Of a DNA stretch of 64,000 bases, positions 9,072 to 17,483 are shown in pieces (the stretch's first letter is position 1; every line of letters starts with the position of its first letter). The notes beneath the pieces were generated by a model. That model did no database searches. It saw nothing but the letters and a program-made list of their open reading frames with translations, and was not told the origin of the DNA. A program made the position numbers and the translations under genes. Source of the DNA: Mucilaginibacter sp. KACC 22063 (GTDB lineage Bacteria; Bacteroidota; Bacteroidia; Sphingobacteriales; Sphingobacteriaceae). Where the stretch lies: assembly GCF_028736115.1 (NCBI RefSeq), contig NZ_CP117877.1:62001-126000 (forward strand), read 5' to 3'.

Positions 9072-9104
9072 ATACTTTCTTTTTCACGGCGAAAAAGAAA
9101 GTAT
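9072..9104. repeat. Perfect 14-bp hairpin, probable hisS transcript end
   Basis: ATACTTTCTTTTTC and GAAAAAGAAAGTAT are exact complements around ACGGC. It lies 17 bases past the hisS stop on the minus strand and could end that transcript, although no T-run follows directly. It resembles a dispersed repeat. Confidence 0.6.
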
Positions 9105-9121
9105 AGAATCGAATGATTAGC

Positions 9122-10636
9122 TTATTTCACTTTCGCTAATATCTGATTCGCAGTTAACTTCTCTTGCACACCGCTTTCCATATGCTTAAAGGTAAGCTCG
9201 CCGGTTTCGATCTCGTCGCTGCCAATAACCACTACATAAGGAATATTTTTATTGTTGGCGTAATCAAATTGCTTTTTGATCTTGGTGCCCGATGGGTAAA
9301 GCTCGGCATTAACACCTTCGCTACGCAATTGTTGTAATAGCGGTAAAGCGTATACCTCGCCTGCTTTGTCAAAGCAGCAGATCAAAACACGTGTAGTTTG
9401 GTTGCTGCCTTCTGGGAATAAGTTCAGCTCTTCTAAAACGTCATAAATACGGTCGGCACCGAAAGAGATACCTGCACCTGTTAAGCCCTTTAAACCAAAC
9501 ATGCCGGTAAGGTCGTCATAACGGCCACCTCCGCCAATGCTGCCCATAAATGCTTCGTTTGTTTTTACTTCGAAGATTGCCCCGGTATAATAATTTAAGC
9601 CACGGGCAAGGGTAATATCCAGCTCCAGCTTGGCGCGTTGCAGCTTGCAGTTATTGATATATTCAAAAATCGTTTCCAGTTCTTCGCAGCCTTTTAAGCC
9701 GGTTGCTGATTCTGCAAGGATATGGCGAAGCTTATTCAACTTTTCGTAATTGGAGCCTTCTAATAAAATGATAGGCTCCAGTTTGTTGATATCTTCCTGT
9801 GTAAAGCCTTTGGTAAGTAATTCATTCACCACGCCATCCAGGCCGATCTTGTCCAGCTTGTCAATGGCAACGGTCATATCTACAATTAACTCGGGTTTAC
9901 CAATGATTTCTGCAATGCCCGAAAGTATCTTGCGGTTGTTGATCTTAATGGTAAAATCTTTCAAACCCAGGTTTGATAAGGCTTCGTCATAGATTAATAT
10001 AAATTCGGCTTCGTTTAATAACGAATCAGAGCCCACAACGTCGGCATCGCACTGGTAAAACTCACGGTAACGGCCTTTCTGCGGACGGTCGGCACGCCAT
10101 ACTGGCTGCACCTGGAAACGCTTAAAAGGAAAGGTGATGTCATTTCGATGTTGCACAACATATCTAGCAAAGGGAACGGTCAAATCATAGCGTAATGCTT
10201 TCTCCGAAGACTCTTCTTTTATAAATTTTTTAAATTTTTGTGTAGCATATTTTTTGATCTGATTTGCAAAATCTGAATAATTTTCAAAATCACCTTCAAA
10301 AGAATAGTTACCATCTTTATTTATTGTTCCATTGAACTTTTTAAGAACGTCAACAGTGAGTTGTTCTATAAACGCACTTTCGTCATCTAAGCTTTTTAAA
10401 ATGTCATCACTTATAATTTCACCACTGTTCAAAACCTTAAAAATCAGCTTATCGCCTTCGTCGCCATACTTGCCTGTCAACGTACTCAGGTTTTCCATCG
10501 TTGGCGTTTCTATTTGCTGGTAGCCATACTTGCGGAATACGCTTTTAATGGTGTCGAAAATGTAATTACGCTTCACCATTTCGGCAGGCGAGAAGTCGCG
10601 GGTTCCTTTAGGTACAGATGGTTTAATGTTAGCCAT
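9122..10636 (-). CDS. hisS: Histidyl-tRNA synthetase with an AT-rich insertion
   Basis: 504 residues from the ATG at 10636 ([15 protein letters not shown]); longer upstream extensions run through the promoter. Class II synthetase that charges tRNA-His. Motif 1 region PKGTRDFSP with [16 protein letters not shown], motif 2 [20 protein letters not shown], histidine-A box [14 protein letters not shown], motif 3 [11 protein letters not shown], then an anticodon-binding domain. Relatives from Bacteroidota that I recall are about 450-460 residues. The surplus is a K/N/D/F-rich stretch of about 75 residues between LNSG and LRYDLTVPF (roughly bases 10202-10426) with visibly higher AT than the flanks. 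The frame stays open and all motifs are intact, so it should be functional. Confidence 0.97.
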   Translation of the reverse strand: MANIKPSVPKGTRDFSPAEMVKRNYIFDTIKSVFRKYGYQQIETPTMENLSTLTGKYGDEGDKLIFKVLNSGEIISDDILKSLDDESAFIEQLTVDVLKKFNGTINKDGNYSFEGDFENYSDFANQIKKYATQKFKKFIKEESSEKALRYDLTVPFARYVVQHRNDITFPFKRFQVQPVWRADRPQKGRYREFYQCDADVVGSDSLLNEAEFILIYDEALSNLGLKDFTIKINNRKILSGIAEIIGKPELIVDMTVAIDKLDKIGLDGVVNELLTKGFTQEDINKLEPIILLEGSNYEKLNKLRHILAESATGLKGCEELETIFEYINNCKLQRAKLELDITLARGLNYYTGAIFEVKTNEAFMGSIGGGGRYDDLTGMFGLKGLTGAGISFGADRIYDVLEELNLFPEGSNQTTRVLICCFDKAGEVYALPLLQQLRSEGVNAELYPSGTKIKKQFDYANNKNIPYVVVIGSDEIETGELTFKHMESGVQEKLTANQILAKVK

Positions 10637-10640
10637 GCCG

Positions 10641-10648
10641 CAAAGGTA
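10641..10648 (-). promoter_or_regulatory. TACCTTTG -7 box abutting the hisS start
   Basis: Read on the minus strand, TACCTTTG ends four bases before the hisS ATG. If used, transcription would begin at or within a few bases of the start codon, giving an almost leaderless mRNA. No clear TTG -33 box. Confidence 0.5.
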
Positions 10649-10687
10649 AAAAAATGATATATTAACCTTTTGTTTACTGCTAATATT

Positions 10688-11194
10688 ATGAAGGTTGTTA
10701 TTACTACCCCGCGCCTTATCGTACGCGAATACCTGGAAGATGATCTGCAACTGCGCCAGTTGTTCGGCGCCGATGAAGATGTTACCCGTTTTACACCCAA
10801 ACGAACACCACAAGAAATTGACGCTTTATTCAGGGATAATCTGCAATTATATAAAAACGGCGAGGGCTTGGGCCGCTGGGCTATCATAGATGCGGAAACC
10901 AAAGAATATATGGGCGACTGCATGCTGCTTACCGCCCGCGAAGGTTTAACAGGTGTTGAACTGGGCTACGCTTTTCATAAAAAACACTGGGGAAAGGGTT
11001 TGGCAACGGAGTTGGTGGCGGAACTGGTAAGGCATGGTTTTGAAGACCTGCAGCTGAATCGTATTTGTGCAATAACCATTATGGAAAATGTGGCATCGCA
11101 AAAAGTGCTGCTGAATAACGGGTTTCAGCAGGTAGAGAATGCTAAAATAAAAGATACAGAGCTGTACCAGTATGTAAAGCACAAAGGCGATTAA
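10688..11194 (+). CDS. GNAT N-acetyltransferase (RimJ/RimL-like)
   Basis: 168 residues from the ATG at 10688 ([15 protein letters not shown]); the N-terminal TPRLIVRE is the usual opening of the RimJ/RimL/Acetyltransf_3 group. The acetyl-CoA loop is [18 protein letters not shown], followed by [23 protein letters not shown]. It transfers acetyl from acetyl-CoA to an amino group, possibly a protein N-terminus or small molecule; the substrate is not deducible. It is divergent from hisS and convergent with the LMW phosphatase. Its final codons lie inside a perfect palindrome shared with that neighbour. Confidence 0.9.
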   Translation: MKVVITTPRLIVREYLEDDLQLRQLFGADEDVTRFTPKRTPQEIDALFRDNLQLYKNGEGLGRWAIIDAETKEYMGDCMLLTAREGLTGVELGYAFHKKHWGKGLATELVAELVRHGFEDLQLNRICAITIMENVASQKVLLNNGFQQVENAKIKDTELYQYVKHKGD

Positions 11195-11208
11195 TTAATC
11201 GCCTTTGT
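11181..11208. terminator. Perfect 28-bp palindrome over two convergent stop codons
   Basis: ACAAAGGCGATTAA followed directly by TTAATCGCCTTTGT. The centre falls exactly between the GNAT stop (11192-11194) and the phosphatase stop (11195-11197). It can form a hairpin in either transcript and probably serves as a two-way terminator. Both proteins consequently end in KGD. Confidence 0.75.
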
Positions 11209-11641
11209 TAGTAAGTTCTTTTATGATTTGCTTGCAGCGTGCCTCAATCATTTTAAATACAGGCAGAAATTGATTGTTGTCGTGATATGGGTCTGGCACT
11301 TCCTTATGACCTAACAGCAGCTCAACCTTTTTAGCGGCTTCGGCATTAGGCGCTAAGGCCAATACATTGCGCAGGTTTGATTTATCCATCACATAAATTT
11401 GATCAAAATCCTCAAAGTCATTGATATGAAACAGGCGGCAAACCTGTTTACTGATATCAACGCCATGCTGCCTGGCGACACTGATCGAACGCCTGTCGGG
11501 GCATTCGCCCACATGCCAGTCGCCCGTACCTGACGAATCCACTTCCCAGTTTAAGCCCTGCTCATCGGCCAGGTGCTGCATAATGCCTTCGGCAAGCGGC
11601 GAACGGCAGATGTTGCCGAGGCAAACCATTAGAATTTTCAT
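11195..11641 (-). CDS. Low-molecular-weight protein-tyrosine phosphatase
   Basis: 148 residues. The P-loop CLGNICRSP holds the nucleophile Cys7 and Arg13 (CX5R-S), and the general acid is Asp117 in EVPDPY. LMW-PTPs dephosphorylate phosphotyrosine; in many bacteria they reverse tyrosine kinases of polysaccharide export, but no such kinase or export gene is adjacent, so the target is unknown. The last codons are within the palindrome at 11181-11208. Upstream are two CCTCC-type repeats rather than a recognisable promoter. Confidence 0.95.
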   Translation of the reverse strand: MKILMVCLGNICRSPLAEGIMQHLADEQGLNWEVDSSGTGDWHVGECPDRRSISVARQHGVDISKQVCRLFHINDFEDFDQIYVMDKSNLRNVLALAPNAEAAKKVELLLGHKEVPDPYHDNNQFLPVFKMIEARCKQIIKELTNKGD

Positions 11642-11644
11642 ATA

Positions 11645-11678
11645 CCCCTCCTAAATCCTCCCCTGCAGGGAGGACTTT
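11645..11678 (-). repeat. CCTCC hairpin repeat upstream of the phosphatase
   Basis: On the minus strand it reads AAAGTCCTCCCTGCAGGGGA then GGATTTAGGAGGGG. Except for the hairpin tip it matches the element at 26971 inside the exonuclease gene. Confidence 0.75.
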
Positions 11679-11715
11679 AAAATATTATGATATTAATTGA
11701 GATGATTTATGATAG

Positions 11716-11744
11716 CCCTCCCAACCGGGGAGGGTTGGGAGGGG
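11716..11744 (+). repeat. CCCTCC hairpin repeat 3' of the S1/P1 nuclease gene
   Basis: CCCTCCCAACCGGGGAGGGT followed by TGGGAGGGG and TTTT. It sits a few bases past the nuclease stop and may end that minus-strand transcript or the transcript from the other side. Confidence 0.65.
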
Positions 11745-11750
11745 TTTTAT

Positions 11751-12545
11751 TTAAGCAAATATCTGATTCAACAAGCCTGCAAGGTGTACGCCTGCTTTAA
11801 GCATCTGCTTGTTCAGGATATCGATGTACTTAAAGTTGTATTTGTAATTAAGTGTATCACCCGGATGTACATCTGCATAGATTTTTTCAGCCAGTACATG
11901 CGAATCATACAGCCATTTGCTGATTGGCTCTTTCTGCCATTCGGCACGTTCAGCTGCCGTGGTATGATTAATCCAGTTGGTGTATTCTGTGTAGCTTAAC
12001 TGCTGAAAGTCGATTAGTTTACTGTCCCATACCGAGTGTAGGTTGCTTGGCTCACTGAACCAGTTCACTTTAAGGTCGTTTCCGCCTTTGTCTGATGTAT
12101 GTGCGGTATGCATTGGCTGGTGAATGTCTTCAACAATGTGAATGATCATACGCAGGTCAAGCAATTTGTTCTCTTTGCTGATGCCTGGCTTTTTAATATC
12201 AGCGATCAGATATTGCAGCTTGGTATAGGCATCTACACCGGTATCTTCTTTTAAAAACTGCTGCAGTTCCGGGTAATTCATTGGCTTATCAAAGTCGAGA
12301 AAGTGCCAGGTATATAGATAATTATATTGCGGGTCTGATTTTATAAAATCGGCCCAGTTGCTGGCCATAGCAACAGATTCGTTGCCTAAAATAGCTTGCA
12401 CAGCCTTACGTGCTTTAGGCGAAAGGTAGCTGTCGGCAATCTGGCCGCAAATACGGTGGCCTTGTGTTCCCCATGCCATGCTTTGTGCCGGCAGGTAAAC
12501 AATAGCAGCACCCAATATCAGTTTTTTAAAAAAGTTTAATTTCAT
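11751..12545 (-). CDS. Secreted S1/P1-type zinc nuclease
   Basis: 264 residues from the ATG at 12545, which gives a signal peptide ending QSMA. The mature protein would start with Trp25 of AWGTQGHRI; in P1 nuclease the N-terminal Trp and the His five residues on are zinc ligands, and both are kept (Trp25, His30). Other cluster ligands appear in NWAD, YTWHFLDF, IIHIVEDIHQPMH and LHSVWDS. The enzyme cleaves single-stranded nucleic acid or 3'-nucleotides in the periplasm or outside, probably to salvage phosphate and nucleosides. One base separates it from the upstream lipoprotein gene, so the two form an operon. Confidence 0.95.
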   Translation of the reverse strand: MKLNFFKKLILGAAIVYLPAQSMAWGTQGHRICGQIADSYLSPKARKAVQAILGNESVAMASNWADFIKSDPQYNYLYTWHFLDFDKPMNYPELQQFLKEDTGVDAYTKLQYLIADIKKPGISKENKLLDLRMIIHIVEDIHQPMHTAHTSDKGGNDLKVNWFSEPSNLHSVWDSKLIDFQQLSYTEYTNWINHTTAAERAEWQKEPISKWLYDSHVLAEKIYADVHPGDTLNYKYNFKYIDILNKQMLKAGVHLAGLLNQIFA

Positions 12546-12546
12546 T

Positions 12547-13068
12547 TTAAAGGGGTTTGGGGTTACAAGTAATTCTTTTGGTAAGATGAATAGTAAACGG
12601 CGTAACGCTGGTAGTATTGGTAAACTGGTAAAGCGAATCTGTTTTTTTGCTGAACTTAAAACGTTCTTCATAAACGCCGGAACGGAAACAGCCGCCCTCG
12701 TCTTTAAGCTTGCCGCTTTTTAAGGTGAAAAAGCCTTTAAGGTGCAGGGTGTCGCTTTGTACCTCGTAACGGCCTTTGGCATATTCTGTCCAGTGGCCAT
12801 TGCGCATACAGGTATCAGCGCCGTAGTTTACTTTACTAAAAGTGTGCATTTGCACATAAAACGAATCGCAGTCGAACCTGAAATGATATAAAGCATAACT
12901 AACCAGTTTTTTCTGGGCGCTGGTGGTGTCCTGTTGCCACTCGCCTTGTATGCCGGCTTCGCCCCTGCCCTGGTAAGCCGGGTTCATGGAGCATGAAGCT
13001 AACAGCAATGCTATGCTTAAAGTAAGTATTTGTTGGAAAGGGCGAAAGGTAAGTTTCCTTATATGCAT
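12547..13068 (-). CDS. Unrecognised lipoprotein upstream of the S1/P1 nuclease
   Basis: 173 residues from the ATG at 13068; a longer reading runs back through a terminator hairpin and is rejected. An N-terminal hydrophobic run ends in LLLASC, a good lipobox with Cys26. The rest is a compact beta-rich domain (GEWQQD..., YALYHFRFDCDSFYVQMHTF, GRYEVQSDTLHLKGFF) that looks like small lipocalin-like Bacteroidota lipoproteins, but I do not recognise a named family. It lies one base from the nuclease gene, so it is probably cotranscribed and may share its location at the cell surface or periplasm. Confidence 0.8.
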   Translation of the reverse strand: MHIRKLTFRPFQQILTLSIALLLASCSMNPAYQGRGEAGIQGEWQQDTTSAQKKLVSYALYHFRFDCDSFYVQMHTFSKVNYGADTCMRNGHWTEYAKGRYEVQSDTLHLKGFFTLKSGKLKDEGGCFRSGVYEERFKFSKKTDSLYQFTNTTSVTPFTIHLTKRITCNPKPL

Positions 13069-13070
13069 AA

Positions 13071-13103
13071 AAAAATTCCCTCTCCTTTTTTGGGAGAGGG
13101 ATA
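13071..13103 (-). terminator. Terminator after fumC
   Basis: On the minus strand, CCCTCTCCC pairs with GGAGAGGG around an A-rich loop and is followed by AATTTTTTT, just before the lipoprotein ATG at 13068. Confidence 0.75.
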
Positions 13104-13112
13104 TTGAGATAG

Positions 13113-14510
13113 TTATTTTAAACTTCCGATCATATCTTCTGGGCGTACCCATTGGTCAAACTGCTCGTTAGTCAGCAAGCCTAAGCCAATAGCAGCCTCA
13201 CGCAATGATGTGCCTTCTTTCAATGCGGTTTTTGCAATCTTAGCTGCATTCTCGTAACCGATGTGCGGGTTAAGCGCGGTTACCAGCATTAAAGAATTTT
13301 CAAGGTGTTTTTTAATGCCTTCGTAGTTAGGTTGGATACCTTCAGCGCAATGATCTGTGAAAGAAACGCAGGCATCGCCGATTAAACGTGCCGATTGCAG
13401 GAAGTTAGCCGCCATTACCGGTTTAAATACGTTTAGCTCGTAGTGGCCGTTTGAGCCGCCGATAGATATAGCCACATCATTGCCCATTACCTGTGCAGCA
13501 ACCATAGTTACCGCCTCGTTTTGTGTAGGGTTAACTTTGCCCGGCATAATTGATGATCCAGGCTCATTATCTGGAATATGGATCTCGCCGATACCAGAAC
13601 GCGGTCCTGAAGCCAGCATGCGGATATCATTTGCAATTTTCATTAATGAAACGGCAATTTGCTTTAAAGCACCGTGGCTTTCCACAATAGCGTCATGTGC
13701 TGCCAATGCCTCAAATTTATTTTCGGCAGTGATAAACGGTAGGCCGGTAAACTGTGCAATGTATTCAGCAACCTTAACATCATAACCTTTAGGCGTATTG
13801 ATACCGGTACCAACTGCGGTGCCACCTAAAGCCAGTTCTGAAAGGTGGGCTAAAGTATTTTTTAAAGCTTTAAGTCCGTGATCAAGCTGTGAAACGTAGC
13901 CTGAAAATTCCTGGCCAAGTGTAAGCGGCGTAGCATCCATTAAGTGGGTGCGGCCGATTTTAACTACATCTTTAAAGGCTTCTGATTTCCTTTTCAGCGA
14001 GTCGCGCAGTTTCTCAACACCCGGAATGGTAATTTCAGTTACGGCTTTATATGCAGCAATGTGCATCGCTGTAGGGTAAGTATCGTTTGATGATTGCGAC
14101 TTGTTTACATCATCGTTCGGGTGAATGAAGGTTTTGCCTTCGCCCAGTTTGTTGCCTTGCAATACATGTGAGCGGTTGGCTACCACTTCGTTCACGTTCA
14201 TGTTTGATTGCGTACCCGAACCGGTTTGCCAGATTACCAGCGGAAACTCATTGTCGAGTTTGCCTGCTAATATTTCATCACAAACAGCAGCAATTAAGTC
14301 GCGTTTTTCGGCTGGCAATACGCCAAGGTCTGCATTGGTATAAGCCGCTGCTTTTTTTAGATAAGCAAAGGCTTCGATAATTTCCTTTGGCATAGAAGCC
14401 GCAGGGCCAATTTTAAAGTTGTTTCTTGAACGCTCGGTTTGTGCGCCCCAATATTTTTCGGCAGGTACCTGTACCTCGCCCATGGTATCGTGTTCTATTC
14501 TGAAACTCAT
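13113..14510 (-). CDS. fumC: Class II fumarate hydratase
   Basis: 465 residues, standard length. Interconverts fumarate and malate in the TCA cycle without an iron-sulfur cluster. The superfamily signature [15 protein letters not shown] is complete and carries the catalytic serine loop; [14 protein letters not shown] and [17 protein letters not shown] are the other two conserved regions. Class II rather than aspartase or argininosuccinate lyase is chosen from the [13 protein letters not shown] opening and [14 protein letters not shown]. It has its own promoter at 14534 and its own terminator, so it is monocistronic. Confidence 0.97.
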   Translation of the reverse strand: MSFRIEHDTMGEVQVPAEKYWGAQTERSRNNFKIGPAASMPKEIIEAFAYLKKAAAYTNADLGVLPAEKRDLIAAVCDEILAGKLDNEFPLVIWQTGSGTQSNMNVNEVVANRSHVLQGNKLGEGKTFIHPNDDVNKSQSSNDTYPTAMHIAAYKAVTEITIPGVEKLRDSLKRKSEAFKDVVKIGRTHLMDATPLTLGQEFSGYVSQLDHGLKALKNTLAHLSELALGGTAVGTGINTPKGYDVKVAEYIAQFTGLPFITAENKFEALAAHDAIVESHGALKQIAVSLMKIANDIRMLASGPRSGIGEIHIPDNEPGSSIMPGKVNPTQNEAVTMVAAQVMGNDVAISIGGSNGHYELNVFKPVMAANFLQSARLIGDACVSFTDHCAEGIQPNYEGIKKHLENSLMLVTALNPHIGYENAAKIAKTALKEGTSLREAAIGLGLLTNEQFDQWVRPEDMIGSLK

Positions 14511-14533
14511 GATCGCTTGGTTTTTTGCGTGGG

Positions 14534-14562
14534 CAAAGTTAGGTAATAGAAGCTATAATCAA
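14534..14562 (-). promoter_or_regulatory. fumC promoter
   Basis: Minus strand: TTG, an 18-base spacer, TAACTTTG, with a 23-base leader before the fumC ATG. Close to the Bacteroidota consensus. Confidence 0.65.
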
Positions 14563-14604
14563 GAACCACGATATAAGAGTTTTACAAAAGCCCTGAAACA
14601 ACAA

Positions 14605-14626
14605 AGCCGGGGCAATTGCCCCGGCT
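14605..14626. terminator. GC-rich palindrome ending the 16.3-14.6 kb transcript
   Basis: A perfect 22-base palindrome (AGCCGGGGCAA mirrored) located 23 bases past the stop of the minus-strand lipoprotein gene and followed on that strand by TTTGTTGTTT. Confidence 0.8.
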
Positions 14627-14648
14627 CTCTCAATATTATAGACCACTA

Positions 14649-16334
14649 CTATCCGCAACTTGATACAGTAAAGGTAGCATCAATCATCAGTGTGTTTGTT
14701 TTCGAGTCGTAAATTGCGGTGCCGCTTAATCCGTTGGTTACGCCAATGCTGATGTTAGTTGTTTTATCAACCCTAAACTCACCGGAAGCAGAAGTTTTAC
14801 CATTATACGATGTGCTCATGCTATAAGTATGGCCGCTGATCATTTTAGTAACAATGTGGCCGTTAGTTGCATAAACCGGGGTGGTTGTTCCGGCAGTTAC
14901 ATCTTTCAAATACATCCAGGTAGTTGGGCGGGCAACCAGCTGTTTGCTGGTACATTTACCGGTAACGTTAATATCCGCATTGATATAATCAACAGTTGCC
15001 GGAACAGGCACGTTTAAATCTACTGAACCTTTACTGCATGGGCTGAACAGTTCGCTTTCGGCTACTTTTGATGTTGGATCGCCCGCTTTAGCATAAACAA
15101 CCACTTTAACATCGCCCAGATTTGCCGGGAGTGTGTTAAAAGTGCCTTTAAAGCCATCAAACAGGCTTACGGTATATCCCCATGAATTATCAGCGGTTAA
15201 GCCGCCCACAAACTGGTCGTCTGCTGAAGCAAGGAATACCTGGTATCCGTCATATTTTCCTGTAGCACCCGTCATGTGTATATTGATGCCTAATGATGAG
15301 CCACAGTCCTGACTGTACCAGTTTGCTGCCCACCCGCTCAGGTGGGTAATGTTAAATGGCAGGGAAAGCTTACCGTCGGCATTTAAAGCAACTTTGCCCA
15401 GGCTTTCGTATTTCCATTTATTTGTTGTTTCATCAAGGCTCCATAACGGAATGGCATCGCCAACTGCTACTTTATTACCGGTTAGGGGATTAACCAGGTC
15501 AGGGTTAATTTCCATAACAGCCTGTACCGGTTTCGAGAAGCTCTTAATTGCGGTGTTACCCGCCATCATATTGATAGAAAAGAAGCCTGCGGTTATAAAG
15601 GTAACATTATTAATTGTTGTGTTGTTGGGGCCTGTAACGCTTTTAGGATTAAAGCCACCCGGAAATGCGTTATAAGCGGTTACATTGCTGGTGCCATAAT
15701 AAACAATGCTGGAAGATAAGGCATTGCCTGTATTAATAACAGCACCGGTTGCATCAAGCATTTTAGTGCCGTCCTGTATAAATAATGTATTAGTTTCAGG
15801 GGTATTGCCTTTTGCCGGTAAACTTATCGTAGTGGCCGCTGAAACACCAGCGTTTAGTTGGGTATTTGTGACCGTTGACGAAGTGCCATCGGCAGGTTTA
15901 GCATATTCAACTAAAGGCATCACAATTTTTAATTGTGTGCTGTCATTAGTTACGGTTACTGTTTTGCTTACAGGTGCATAGCCCGATACGCTGGCGGATA
16001 GGGTAAAAACGATGGGATTGGCCGGTGTTGGGTTGGTGTGCCTGTTTAAGCTGATAGACAGAAAGCCGCCTGTAGCCGTAAAGTTTGTACCGCCATCATC
16101 GGTTTGTACGGCATCAGCGTTAGGGCCGCTCACGCTCACCTTTATGGTATTGGGCAAAGCAGTAGTGCTGCCGGCATTGGCATTTATAAACTGCACTAAT
16201 GCCGGTGACTTTGATAAGGCATCAGTTTTAATGATGACGTTCAGGTCATCGGTAGGTTTTTTGCAGGCATAAATAACCAGGGATAGCAATGCGCAAAAGC
16301 CAATGGCAAATATAAAGCGTTGTAGAATTTTCAT
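14649..16334 (-). CDS. Large surface lipoprotein of unknown function
   Basis: 561 residues. The N-terminus is a signal sequence ending VIYAC (Cys24, plausible lipobox) followed by KKPTDD. The body is Thr/Ser/Asn-rich and beta-like, with a PEGA-like segment (FTLSASVSGYAPVSKTVTVT) and later repeated Ig-like stretches. I do not recognise a named family; similar proteins in Bacteroidota are annotated as hypothetical. It begins 17 bases after the outer-membrane barrel gene at 16352-17050, so the two are probably cotranscribed and may form a surface pair. Confidence 0.8.
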   Translation of the reverse strand: MKILQRFIFAIGFCALLSLVIYACKKPTDDLNVIIKTDALSKSPALVQFINANAGSTTALPNTIKVSVSGPNADAVQTDDGGTNFTATGGFLSISLNRHTNPTPANPIVFTLSASVSGYAPVSKTVTVTNDSTQLKIVMPLVEYAKPADGTSSTVTNTQLNAGVSAATTISLPAKGNTPETNTLFIQDGTKMLDATGAVINTGNALSSSIVYYGTSNVTAYNAFPGGFNPKSVTGPNNTTINNVTFITAGFFSINMMAGNTAIKSFSKPVQAVMEINPDLVNPLTGNKVAVGDAIPLWSLDETTNKWKYESLGKVALNADGKLSLPFNITHLSGWAANWYSQDCGSSLGINIHMTGATGKYDGYQVFLASADDQFVGGLTADNSWGYTVSLFDGFKGTFNTLPANLGDVKVVVYAKAGDPTSKVAESELFSPCSKGSVDLNVPVPATVDYINADINVTGKCTSKQLVARPTTWMYLKDVTAGTTTPVYATNGHIVTKMISGHTYSMSTSYNGKTSASGEFRVDKTTNISIGVTNGLSGTAIYDSKTNTLMIDATFTVSSCG

Positions 16335-16351
16335 TTTCGATAGATAAACGA

Positions 16352-17050
16352 TTATTGGGTGATCCTGTAACTGAAATTAAGTTGCAGTACCGGCAACCAG
16401 CGGTATGATTTTAAGTTGTTGTCCATTTGCGTTTGCAGCTGATAATTATCGGCCAGCAGGTTGGTGCCTACAATGGTAGATCGCGGGCTGGCTAAATAAT
16501 AAGTACCCAGATCCATATTAGCTGTAAAGCGACTGTTTAATGAGAAATTGCGGATTAATCCCACACCAACGTAGGGTGCAACGCCTTTCCAGCTTACATC
16601 AATGTTAAGCCTGCCAAGTTCTTCGGCAGTGATCACGTAGTTAGCCACCTTGTAATCACCGGAAGGTATTACGTTAATAGCGCCACGAGCGCTGTACAGG
16701 TAACCTAAGCCGCCAACCAGCCTAAACCATTGCGCTTTGTCAAAAGGAGTGTAGTCGGCTATTAAATGCACGTTTGAAAACCGGGCCGAAAGGTTGTTGG
16801 TTGATTTTAGGCCAGAAAATGTGAACAGGTTATTTGCACTAAGCGGCAAAAAGCTGGCTCCAAAACGCAATGCTGCGTTTTCGGCAAAGTTGTATTTAAA
16901 CTCGCCGCCTATGCCTTGCGAACCTACTGTGAACTGAACGCCTGTTGCGCCTTTATAAGCTTGTTCCCAAAATGGCTGGGCAATTGCCCGGGTTGCTGCA
17001 AGTGCAGTAAACAGCAATACAACTAATAAGGTTAGTTGAAGTTTTCTCAT
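16352..17050 (-). CDS. Outer-membrane beta-barrel protein
   Basis: 232 residues with a signal peptide (to TRAIAQ). After it come alternating amphipathic strands rich in aromatic residues (GVQFTVGSQGIGGEFKYNF, VHLIADYTPF, GVAPYVGVGLIRNF) and a C-terminal strand ending LQLNFSYRITQ, typical of small OmpA-like or OmpW-like barrels. No family assignment beyond that. First gene of a two-gene unit with the lipoprotein at 14649-16334; the promoter must lie in the AT-rich gap that follows. Confidence 0.82.
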   Translation of the reverse strand: MRKLQLTLLVVLLFTALAATRAIAQPFWEQAYKGATGVQFTVGSQGIGGEFKYNFAENAALRFGASFLPLSANNLFTFSGLKSTNNLSARFSNVHLIADYTPFDKAQWFRLVGGLGYLYSARGAINVIPSGDYKVANYVITAEELGRLNIDVSWKGVAPYVGVGLIRNFSLNSRFTANMDLGTYYLASPRSTIVGTNLLADNYQLQTQMDNNLKSYRWLPVLQLNFSYRITQ

Positions 17051-17483
17051 TTACAATTGCGATAAATGTTGTAGCGTTTAACATATTTAAAAATGTGTGA
17101 TAAGTGATGGTATGGGCTTAAATTATTATAAATCAGTCGGTTATTATCTGCTTTTGCTGCAGGTGGATGGGCGAGAAACAAAGTACTGTACGGCTTTTAT
17201 TTGTTTCGCTAAAATAGTAAAAATTAAATTTCAATCACGTAAGTTGCTGTGTTATTGAAATATTGGTAAAATATTAACTTATTAATAAATCGCGGATGAT
17301 TTGTTAAAAAACAACTTGCCGAATAGAACATATACGTCGCTCTTAGCGTTGCCTGTTCATAAGTTGTTATTAACAGTAAATACCTTGATAACGCATAATT
17401 TAAAAAAAATAAAACTTTACTTTTTAACTCATGTATAAATGCTGACTTTCGCGTTATTGTAGCGTAAGATATTTACCCGTAAA
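17051..17483. other. 433-bp AT-rich divergent intergenic region
   Basis: Separates the minus-strand barrel gene from the plus-strand serine hydrolase gene. It must carry both promoters, but I find no good TTTG-N19-TAnnTTTG match on either strand, so another sigma factor or a regulator may be needed. No small reading frame, tRNA or clear repeat is visible. Confidence 0.6.

Larger units (their letters stand above)
8792..9121. other. 330-bp gene-free gap filled with repeats
   Basis: Between the convergent ComB-like and hisS genes. In order it holds the terminator at 8821, a CCCCTCTC hairpin repeat at 8856, a REP-like copy at 8908, a small CGCCT/AGGCG hairpin near 8990, and a perfect 14-bp hairpin at 9072. 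No reading frame here looks like a protein. Confidence 0.75.

Noticed and set aside
15349..16272. Several plus-strand frames opposite the large lipoprotein gene
   Set aside because: Antisense shadows of a Thr/Ala/Val-rich coding sequence.
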